Shown here piece by piece: positions 23,195 through 34,100 of a stretch of DNA of 64,000 nt (position 1 is its first letter; every line of letters begins with the position of its first letter). This DNA is from Trichobilharzia regenti (taxonomy: Eukaryota > Platyhelminthes > Trematoda > Strigeidida > Schistosomatidae). Under the pieces are notes generated by a model that saw nothing but the letters and a program-made list of their open reading frames with translations, was not told the origin of the DNA and did no database searches. A program made the translations under genes and the position numbers. Location of the stretch: contig OX235267.1 of assembly GCA_944472135.2 (NCBI GenBank), positions 23,419,452 through 23,483,451 on the forward strand. The letters are read 5' to 3'.

Positions 23195-24345
23195 TTTTTC
23201 TGACAGAATGCAGCATACAAGGCCAAATATTACTCTGCCTTACTTACTGAGGCTGGAGTCCCTCAAGCCGCTGTTATCTCTCCTCTTCTTTTTTTCCTTC
23301 TTTTTACATAACACTTGTCTCTTTCAGAAGAAATCAACTTCGTTAAATATGCTGATGATATGACCGTCTCGCTTCCTGTTAAGTTCAAATCAGACTGTTG
23401 CAAACTGAATAGCTTTTGGTCGGACATCGGTATGTGGTCTAAGCTAGATGTCCCTACGTTAAGACCCTCAAAATGCCAGACTACTGACTTCTGCTTTACA
23501 CATAAACGTGATCTACAACGACTGGTTAGTGCACTCGATGCTTATAGCACAGAGGGTACTGTGACAGAAACTAGGTTTAACACAAAATACCTTGATATAG
23601 TTCTATCCTCTGACTTTACGGGATTATTCTATATTTTATCGATCTCCAAGAAAATGTTCCGTCTAAGCTAGTACATGAAGAAGCTAAAAATATCTGGAAT
23701 CACTCAACACCGGCGTTTTCAGTTTGTTAACTCATGTGTCTTACCTATTGAACTTTACTGTTTCACATTTTTAGTCTCCCCTGGGCTACTAAAAAAGGAT
23801 TATGTCATTTTCAGAAGGGTATTAAAGGTTGTCAGTAAGGCAGGCATGTGGTGTGCAACTTAGTCAGTTTCTCACTGCATTAGTTGATATACATCTGAAC
23901 TCGTACAAGAAGTGGTTTAAATCTATATTATCTGACTCTCGACAACCACCCATTCTCAACTCTTTCCCTGTATATCATTTGGTAGAACTACTAGTCCTTA
24001 TGAAAGATTATATCCTTGTACTGCCAAGTACAGGAACTCAACGACAGAGACAATATTAAGCAGGAAACCTATAAATTACTATGTTGTTAACAAAACAATA
24101 GGCTCTTTAATTATCTCCTATTTGTAATCTATGAAGACACTATTTCAGTTAACTTATAATTTTAGCTATTAACATAATTTTACACTTTATGTACATTTTT
24201 GAATTTATTGTTACTGTTAAGGTCAAAAATTTACTATTTTCATTTTTCCTATATAAGTTTATATTGATAGTTTCTTAATTTATCACTTTTCATTTGAATG
24301 AAATACGGAATCGTTAAAAGAATGATATTCCAGTCAGGTCAACGT
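23195..24345 (+). mobile_element. CR1-like non-LTR retrotransposon fragment (copy 2)
   Basis: VPQAAVISPLLF (RT motif 4), INFVKYADDMTVSLPV (intact YADD, 23330s), then SPGLLKKDYVIFRRVLKVVSKA in frames 23315-23671, 23675-23863 and 23829-24059, separated by a stop and a frameshift. 5' truncated. It begins about 140 bases after the gene 2 poly(A) signal. Confidence 0.8.
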
Positions 24346-24417
24346 TTCGTTTATTTTTAAATCGAAACAACTGATTTTGAAATAACAGAGAAATAATAGC
24401 TCAGGTGGATGGTTTGC

Positions 24418-24661
24418 AATTAGTTGTGTTCTTCTAACTGGTTGATTTAACTGCGAAGCTTTCATCGTCCTTCTAGACAATATCCTAGCCCTTCGGCGCT
24501 GGGCTTAGCATAAAATGAACTGATTTAAATTCTCCATAAATGATTGAATTGTGTCTCCTAGCAACCATCTTCGTGATTGGTAGTCGACTTACATCTGTTG
24601 TCCAAAAGGATGATGAAAGCTTCGCAATTAAACCAACCAGCTCAGGAGAATACAACTAATT
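24418..24661. mobile_element. Foldback/MITE-like element
   Basis: 244 bases with inverted ends of about 55 bases: left AATTAGTTGTGTTCTTCTAA...CTGCGAAGCTTTCATC against right GATGAAAGCTTCGCAATTAA...GAATACAACTAATT. No coding capacity. Related by its right arm to 1926-2029. No clear target duplication. Confidence 0.6.
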
Positions 24662-25495
24662 CCGAAAAAAACTGATTATTTTGTGCAGAAACGATTGATT
24701 ATACGGCAATTTTCATTTGTGAATCCACGTCATCTTACTACCATTGTAAAAAAAACAATATAGGCAGACATCCAAAAGTCGTTGCTGAAGTAGACGTTTA
24801 TCCGTATAAATAAAAACTACTCTGAAATAGTGACTTGTATTCATGCTTATAGAATCGACGGTTCTAGATTTTAGAATCGTTTTCCTATCTGACATTAACC
24901 TGATATGATCTACAGAACATTCTGTTCTCTGTTGTTGTTGTTGTTGTTGTTGGTTTCTTTTCATTTTCTACCAATTTGATTCACTCTGCAATTTAATTCA
25001 CCTCTTCAGCCTATTCTAATCAAATAAAAAATCAGTATGCTTTGCCAAAGATTTTTGAGATCTTGAAATATTCAGTGTTCCTGCGATAAGTTAAATTTGA
25101 AATAAAACACACAAGCCTTATTCACTAGAACTCAAGAAATTGACAGTGTGAATGTTTGCATGTTGGGTTTCTGAAATACATACACCAGAACCTAGTATTA
25201 TTATTATCCATTTCATCGCCGTATCAGTCACCGATCCTTTTGGTAAACAACTCCGATTCTAGAGCGAATAGCTTTCTTCTTAACTCAATTCTATGTTTAG
25301 ACACTGATAAGCTTTTCAAATGTGTACAACAGTTAGAATTGAAACAAAATTAAAGACTCACTCCGATGCCAACACACTGATTTATTGTAGTTAAAAACTG
25401 AATGAATAGTGAACTTTACTCAAATCTGTTTAACTATGTATGAAAACTAGGACGTACAATAGCTATCCCCGGTTAACATCTTCAACGACCATGTA
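24662..25495. other. Spacer, simple repeat only
   Basis: Holds a (TTG)7-like microsatellite at about 24931-24951, which creates a glutamine-run frame on the - strand. No gene seen. Confidence 0.4.
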
Positions 25496-25499
25496 AGAC

Positions 25500-25808
25500 T
25501 GTAACAACAGAAGACAAGTGTTGGGCAATAGATCGTTTATTGAGAAAATCAACAGATACTGTTGCAGAGAAGCAACATCTTCTGATTGGTTGTTTTCCTG
25601 CTGAAGGTTATTCTGTCATCTCTTTGTTGCCATTGCTTTAACAGTCTGATCAAATATCTGCGAATCCGCGCTAAGCCTACTGTGACTGGTAGCTGAGTTC
25701 CTCAAGGTTAGGCTTTGTTATCGTTTTCTCTCCTGGCCCTGATTCGGGACGTAAACATTGACGTAAATTGTTGTATACGATTTCGGCTTGCAAACAGCTC
25801 TCACCACA
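25500..25808 (-). mobile_element. Candidate solo LTR (second copy)
   Basis: Starts TGTAACAACAGAAGACAAG and ends CTCTCACCACA; matches 6542-6895 along its length (ATCGTTTATT, CTTCTGATTGGTTGTTTT, ATCTGCGAATC). On the - strand it has AATAAACGATC. TG...CA ends fit an LTR; no internal region is attached. Confidence 0.45.
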
Positions 25809-26204
25809 AGATGACTCCGTTAATTAGAAACAGAAGTGTCTGTTACTTTAGAAGCGGTTCTAAATGAAATAATAAGCATAACAGTGAACCTTGGCTACAA
25901 TCATCTGCTTCGACAGAGAAATAGTCTAAACAGGCCATTAACTTCAAACAATAAAAAGGGGGTCAGCTTCATGTGGCACTTCTGCTTATGACACACAAAA
26001 ATAATCTACCAATCAGTTAGATGGTCAACTGGTTGATTTACTAGATGAGGGGATACAAAATGTCAATGAAAACCGACCAAACAATCATACAAATTAGTAA
26101 TGTTAAAATACATCATTTTCACGGTATTCTCTTGCGATATTAACAAAATGGTTTAGAACCTCAGCAATAGCATTGATTTTTATCAGGAAACTAATTCTTC
26201 AAAT

Positions 26205-26947
26205 TGATAATAATTATAACTAATAGCAACAACAAAAACAGACGACAACCAGCCAGCATAAATGGGAGGAACCTGAAAGAAACAACCTCCTTTACCTACC
26301 CACCTACCTGGGAAGCATCGTTTCAACTACAGGCCGACGGAACTGACGAGAACATTAAAGCCAGAATCGGAAAAGCAAAACAAGCTTTCATTACTCTCAA
26401 GTCTGTATGGAAGTCAACAGCACTCAGCATCAAAAATAACATCCGGATCTTCAACTCCAATGTGAAGTCAGTCAGTGCTACTCACGATACGGATCAGAGA
26501 CTTGACCAGCGCGTCATACAGAGCATCTCAAACAAACTACAGACCTTCATCAACAGCTAGCTGTCTTCGCTCAATACCACTCAAGATCAGATGGCCGGCC
26601 AGAAAAGATCAGCAACAAAAATCTCTGGGAGCGAACCAACCAGGAACCGATTGTGAAACAAATAGGTAGGAAGAAATGGAGGTGGATTGTCCATACTCTG
26701 AGGAAACAAAACATCAAGTGACATCACTAGACAAGCCATCGCTCGAGTGGAACCCGAAAAGGAAGCGGCGAGTGGGTCGTCAGTGCAAGGGTGACTTGGA
26801 GGAGGTCATGTGAAGAGGAGATGAAAGCGTGTGGGCAGACTTGGAGCGGGGTGAAAAAGTTGGCAGAAAACCGAAGGCAATGGAGATGCGCAGCTGAAGC
26901 CCTATGTTCCTCTAGGAATAAAAGGATATAATAATAATAAATAATAA
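26205..26947 (+). mobile_element. RTE-like family B, 3' fragment (copy 2)
   Basis: ARIGKAKQAFITLKSVWKSTALSIKNNIRIFNSNVKSV (in shorter pieces), LQTFINS, then RRKWRWI and WRRSCEEEMKACGQTW, with frameshifts; (AAT)n end after AGCCCTATGTTCCTCTAGGA. Very close in sequence to copies at 13.4 and 34.7 kb. Confidence 0.85.
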
Positions 26948-27560
26948 ATAACTAATTGAAAACTTGAATTCACAAAAATAAATGTATTTCCCAACTTCTT
27001 GCCTTTTGATGATAACTCCCTACATTTTCAACAAAGTATTTTGCAATTATTTATGTTTGATGGATTTTATGACAGTGTAAGGAATATACTGACAGAAAAT
27101 CTGTCAAACTGGTTGGATCTAGTGTTTGAATGACTTTCATGATGTTGTGTTTTAGTTAAGCGCTAGGAAAAAAATATCTGAAATCCTCTTTCGCCTTGAC
27201 TGGATAAAGATAAACTACAGTTAGGGATTGTGAAGTCCAACTCATTGTCTCGTGAGTGAAGTTAACTGTTAATTTTATATCCTTGTGAACTGTTAACACT
27301 ACCCAGTGGCTTAAGATTAATGAAAACAAATGTTTTAACAAACCATAGTTTGATTCTCTAGAGCTATACTGTAACAAATGATGTGAAATCAGATGGCTAA
27401 AATTTGTAATTTCATTTTTGTTCCCTTGCCATATATATAGTGACGCAGAGTACTCCACTGACTTTCTTTAAACTGATGTTAACCATACAAGCGCCAAACC
27501 CGTATACCCTCACTTGCTCAATAAGTATTAAAGTTTATTGAGAATGTTCAAGAGTTAGTT
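26948..27560. other. Spacer, no feature seen
   Basis: AT-rich; no named motif. Confidence 0.3.
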
Positions 27561-27569
27561 TCTAGGGAT

Positions 27570-27900
27570 TTGATTCATTTCAAGTTTGATCACGAATTGA
27601 TGTCAGTTACCTGGTATTTTAGTGAGAATTCGGTCTCGAAGTGAAGAGAAATACTCACCGATGACATTGGTTGGTGGTGGCGCTAAAATCATAAATTAGT
27701 AGAACCTGGAATTTATTATTTGACGATTGTATCAGGTCCCAGTGGCTGAATGGGTTACCAGGTTGTCTTGCAACTGAAAGGCCCTACGTTCAAATTCCGA
27801 CTAGTACGTACGGTTGAAGAGCCCTAAACCAGGACGAAACAACTTCCCAGTACTCCCTGGGATTTAGTGGTCCTATAACTGACATCATAAATGATGACAA
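27570..27900 (+). mobile_element. S-alpha-type SINE with hammerhead-like core
   Basis: AGTGGCTGAATGG (A-box), CGTTCAAATTCCGA (weak B-box), then GTTGAAGAGCCCTAAACCAGGACGAAAC at about 27807-27834. The first box has decayed (TTGAAGA). It ends about 270 bases before knottin gene 3. Confidence 0.6.
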
Positions 27901-28172
27901 CTGTTACGAGATCTATTTAATATCGTTACAATAAAGGGATGTTTCATCCTTTCGTAGTTAACAAAATGTATAAATATGGCTTATCGATTTTAGTATCCTT
28001 ATGACCTCATTCAAATAAATATAAGGGGAAAAATAAACTTAAATCTAACATCATCCACTGTAGCTGCAACTCATGTGAACAATAATGATTATGAATAAGT
28101 TATTCACAATTTAATGAATTTTAAATGAATTCATGAAATACTTGAAAAAAAACTACTCAAGTCCAGTACAAA

Positions 28173-31100
28173 ATGCCAGAATATTTTTCCATTATTCGTC
28201 TTCTCATTTTACTATACGGGCTAAGCTTTCATACAGTAGGTAAGTTTGAAATGTTTGCTCAACATGTCACTGTTTTGCCTACTAAATGATAATTCCATTA
28301 GTTGATTTAGCACTCCATTTAAGATAAAGCAGATTGTAGTATCTATTTGGTAATTAATTTTTTCAATGTGCTTACAATGTTTGCCTTGTTCTGCATGGAC
28401 TAGTGATTGGATAGGAATGAAATTTTTTACTCTATTTCTTACTCTAAGGTTTAAAATTCATGAAATATACTCAGTGAAGAGTGTAGGCATCCATTTACCT
28501 ATCTTTTCAATGTAGCTGTCTTTATTATGCATATATTCCGTCGGTCGGGATTCTGTGAGCACTCTACTGTTGTGCCACCGACGCAAACATACATGTATGT
28601 ATGTATGTAAGGAGACAAATGAGCACCAGGTATAATAAAGAGAAACTGACAACAGTTAAAAAGAAACAACTATTCCTAAAATTACAATTTAACGGGGACG
28701 TAGCTAGTGGATTATCGAGAGTAGTAAAACGGACTTACTCCGCCGCCACCCTTTGTTTGTCATTTTCCAACCGACCAATTATGCTTGCTCATGCGAAAGA
28801 CAAGCTGCCTAACTGTGCCACTTCTAGGTGTAGCTACAAACTTAGTCGCTCCTGTGGAGATGGCTGGTTATATAGGGCGAACAACTAGACAGGTCAAAAA
28901 ACGTACTAATGAGCATCTTCCTTCATGATTCTATTTTGATTCATTTGATTGATTGCGGCCACCAAATGGACAGGAGTAGTGCCTTCAAAGTTATCTAACG
29001 CATTCCATCGAGCCTTTCGAACGGAATTCGAATCCGCCTTTTACAAATAGCCGAATTTACGGGAATTCGACAAAACACTCCTAGTCTTTGAATACAGAAG
29101 AAGTTTGTTCCACGTTTGTCTCTCCCTTGGCCTACGTAAATTCTAATCAAAACCCTACCACCTTTTCTTATTTTCGATTTTCTTCGTACTTTTATGATAT
29201 TTATTTAAACTCTGATTATCTGTCCACTTCAACTTCATTATTACTTAAATTTTCACATTTGACCTAATTTATTTATTGAATTGTCTGCATATACACATAT
29301 TACTACCTTCGATGGTCTTATCGCCACCTGCATAAACCGAATTATCATTATTTTGTCATCATTATAATCATCGTTATTAATGACATTCAAAACATTTACC
29401 ATATTATTATTACTATTATTATTATTATTGGATCCACAAACTCACCGTCATTAGTTAAGATTTTTATAGTTTAAATCTGTGTAAATTAGAGTTAAGCCTG
29501 AAGAAGATAAAATTGGAAACAATTTTGTTCGCTTATACGTCTTGTTCTAATATTAATAATGGAATTATTTAGAGAAAACAAAACGCGTAGATCAGCGAAT
29601 AGTCTCTTTTCGTCAGCGAATTCATTTTCTTAGCTGTACAATCGCATATATATATATATATATATTATTTTGTATGTATGTGTACATTAAGTTTGTCAAA
29701 AAAAATACAATCGGTTATGGTTATTTTAACTAAACAGGTGAAGATTGGTAATACAAGTCAAGAAAATTAGGTGTTAATGAAATTAGGGTAGTAACAAAGG
29801 TGATGAGTTGTCACAAACAGTTGTTAAAAGAAGTTATGTAATGATAATATGAATAGTTTGATGAGTGAGTTTTACTTAGGATGCACATAGAAACAAAGTA
29901 GATAATACGAAATTACGTAAGAGATCTAAGTGAATACAAGAATTATAAGCAATTAAAGAACAGGCGAAGAAACAAAATTAAGTCATCAAAATAAAAAACT
30001 CAAAACAAATCAAAACATTGTTACCATGAGAGTAGAAGTGGTTGAGTAATCTTCTTTTGTATGCACAGCTCCAGTTTTTCCGTGTGAATGGCCAGAGCTT
30101 CAGCGATACAAAGAAGACGAAACCGAATTGCCTTTGATAGGTTATTCTTGACTCTGTAGATTACTTTGAAGGAGGCGTTTCTTGAAATGGAATGATCAGT
30201 GTTAACCAAGTGTTCAATTATCGCACTCCTTATAGCACCACTATTGCCTTTTCGCAACCATGCTGGACAGTGTTCTTGAATCCTCTTGGACAGGATGCGC
30301 GTCGAACGACCGATGTACCTGGCTCCACCTGCTATTCATATTATTATTACATAACTTCTTTTAACAACTGTTTGTGACAACTCATCACCTTTGTTACTAC
30401 CCTAATTTCATTAACGCCTAATTTTCTTGACTTGTATTACCAACCTTCACCTGTTCAGTCAAAATAATCTTAACCAATTGTAATTTTGTTTGACAAACTT
30501 AATGTACACATACATACAATATATATATATATATATATATATTTGCGAGTGTACAGCTAAGAAAATGAATTCGCCGAAAACAGACTCTTCGCTGATCTAC
30601 GTGTTTTGTTTTCATTAATGCCTGGATGGGGATTATCCATGAATATATTTAAAGATATATGAATGGATAAAACATTGATCAGTGACATAACTGAAGAGTC
30701 AGTCCTGCGAAATACGAATACCTCTCTCTCTCTCCCTGAATTATGTTATCTGTATAGCTAAATACTTTCGAAATTGATAGGAATGCCTCAAGTGATATTT
30801 CTGAGCAGCGTTTAAGGTGGTTAGATAAAGGAGTAGTAAAGTCAATCAGGACCTCTATACTGATAGATCTAGTGGATACAGATCATAGCACACCGATGAT
30901 AATTCAGCCTTTACAATTCTATACAAGGCGCCAGATGGCTTCTGTAGGATTTTACGCCTTCGATTCGCAATCATAACTGAAGCACTTGCCTTAAAAGTTT
31001 TCCAACCAATCTCTGCGGTCGGAGAAAGTTTGTTCAATTGCCCTTACTCCAAAGGTCTTCAACCACAACCTTGAATTGTTATCGCTGCCGATGGCACGAG

Positions 31101-34100
31101 ATAATTGTAAATACTATTTTTCTTTCTTATCAGCATCACACTGCGCTATAGTTGCATACTATTTTTATCTTAGTTTCACAATTTATTATTATTATCTCTA
31201 CTGTTATCCACCATTAAATCACATCCCTGAACTTTGATTCTATTGGATTATATTGATCCATATTGTTTCAAATGCTTTCGACTAATATTTTATTGCAAAA
31301 ATATTCATTCAGACATCTATAAAACACATCCCCATAAGTAGCTCAAACAAAGAGTCAGAAACTTCATGGATTGATGATACCAGGTTTCCATTTGACCACT
31401 ACTACTGACTGACTGACTGCTTTCAACACAGAGCTTTGCACATATGTGCGGCAGTTCAAGTCGTCCCACTCCATGTAGCACACAAAGCAAGAGAAAAAAG
31501 TAGAAAGAAATGGAAAATAGAGACAGTAAACAGGGATATGACGCAAAAAGAATAGTAATATCGAATAACAATGTTTTATTGGATACTATAAGTCACAAGG
31601 AGTGGATGCATCTGCACAAGCCATTGGGAACGATTTTGAGCCATATCACCAATTGTCTCCAGCCATTGGTGTTTACCGTTCCAAGGATCCCGACTAACCA
31701 GGATATCTACACATTCCTACGAGACTGGCTTAAGGTAACTGTTGTGGATTTCATTGACTGATGAAGCCATGTTTTGGTTTGACCACCACTGGCTCTTTTT
31801 TAGCATGTCCCTATTTCAGTCGGCTAACACTGCCCGTTGTCGAGGAAGGCGATAGCTAGGCATACGTAACACACGTCCTGACCATCTCAGTCGGTATAAC
31901 TTCACAACCTTATCTATTGATTTCCCCTCCTTACTTAGCACTCGACGCCTAACCTCAATATTTTTTTCTTTCCTTCACGTTCCCCAGTGGAACATAGGGC
32001 TCCAAGCTAGTGGCTTGAAGTTTCTGAAGCAGTGTTTATTTTACAGGATGAGGTGGCTAGCCTCATGCCCAACCTTTCCTCTTTACCAACCTTATTTCTG
32101 GCTTAGCGAGGTAAAGGAGTGCGTCGGCCAGGGATCGAACCCCGGACCATGTGCACGGTCGGGGAGCGTCCTAATCGCTATGCCACCTCAATATTGCTCA
32201 CCCTATTACACCTAACACACACGAAAGATAGAACGCAGACAGTTGTGATCAAAGACAGACAGCCTGGTTGCATGTTCCAATTTCAATGGTCATGTCTCAC
32301 AGCCATAAAGGAGTACGGAGCGAACTGCTGAGCAGTACGCGCGTCCTTTGGTAGACAGCCAGATATCATGTCCGCGCCAGAGACGGCGTGGACTGACATA
32401 TGCGACACGAGCGTTCTGACTAGGAAAAGATGATTGTCTGTAAAAAACTGTAGAAGACGAACACCGTTGTCTGTTCGTCGGCAGGGAACTCCATATGTAC
32501 CACCTACATACTTCTCAGTCTGGCCTAACTTACCTACTTGGTCATTGAAGTCACCTCCTAAAACAACTGAGCGTTTTGCTTTTTGCAGCAAATTAGACAG
32601 TTTCTGGTACAGGTCATCCTTTAGTTCATCGGAACTGACTAACTCTTTTTCCAACCTAATTCTTTGTCAGCTAACACAGCTCGATGATAGAGGCGAGGGC
32701 TTGAGCAACATAGGTCCTAACCATATCAATCAGTTCACCTTGACAACCTCAAAATTACACGCCATATCGCGACACTTAATACAGGAAATAGAACGTAAAT
32801 ATCTGTGGTCAGAGACAGCTAGCCTCTTAACATCTTCCTTTCTTAATGACTGATGAAACTCCCCAAATAAGTGAAATGGTCAACAAGCAAAACTACTTAA
32901 CTCCTGAGCTTCAAACGGAGCTTCAATCCTGAAGCATTCTCATATATTTGCCAGCTGAGAACAGTATGCCTATAGTATATCTATGATGAAATTAGACGAA
33001 AATGACGACAATAGATATCCCTGACGGACATCACTGGTTGTCATCACTTCATATGACAACTCTTCATAGACTCTGGAAGACCAGTTAGGCTTTAGGCCAG
33101 GAAGAGTGTGAATTGATCATATCTTCACTTATCGAGACATTCTTGATCACATGCATCCTCACCGACGTCTAATACTTGCCATATTTCTTGAAGTGAAGGC
33201 GTCATTTGACCCTAACCGATGAGTACTAACTTCACGTGGTGGTTGCGCTTGCATATGGTAATGGCCTAAAGAGCTACCCAGACTAAAATGAATGTTCCTA
33301 CAGGTCTTACCATGCCAAAAACGTCTTTTGGGTAGCGGTTGGACTAAATCAGTCACCATCATAGTGTAAGTCATCCCCACTATGTTGAAGGTCTGGAAAC
33401 GAAGTTGTACTCCTGGAGAATAAGCCTATAGTAACAGTAAGTTGTTTCCTTCGGACGACATGAACAGACTAAAGTTAAAAGAGCTTTTGCTTCGAACGGA
33501 TACGCTAGTCATCAAGGGGCTAGTCAAATTTCATTTCTCAATAATCACTGGAACACACAGTTTAGTAAGTCTTACCCGTATATCATGGAAGTGTGTAGAA
33601 CTTTACACTCGTGTTACTTTTTGGTTTGCATTGATCAGCTTCGAATTCTTGTTATAGTTAGTCCAAAAGCAACATTTTACAAATGAAATATTTTTCACAG
33701 AAAAGAGATCTACTTAGAAAACTTTTAAGTAGTTTATATTTTCTGATTCAATTTACACAGCATGGATTGCGTATGATGATAACAAATTGCAAAATAAACG
33801 ACGAAAGGACTAACAAGAATACTGAAACTGTGCTTTTATGAAAGATGCGATAGATGAATTTTACAGTCTTCATGTTTTGGGTGCAAAGCTAAATATTCAC
33901 TGGCAGGCATTGATATCACATGTTGAATTTTCCGTTCCAAAGGCAGCGTCGGTGGTATAGCGGTTAGGACACTCGCCGACCATGGACATGGCCGGCGCAC
34001 TCCTTTACCTCGCTAAGCCAGAAATAAGGTTGGTAAAGAGGAAAGGTTGGGCATGAGGCTAGCCACCTCATCCTGTAAAATAAACACTGCTTCAGAAACT

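Noticed and set aside
24713..24964. A glutamine-rich protein on the - strand
   Set aside because: The Gln run is a (TTG)n microsatellite read in one frame; the rest has no domain or homologue in the window.
29650..29670. An AT-repeat replication origin or promoter
   Set aside because: (AT)n runs occur at several places, including both arms of the inverted repeat (30517-30541), and are ordinary microsatellites.
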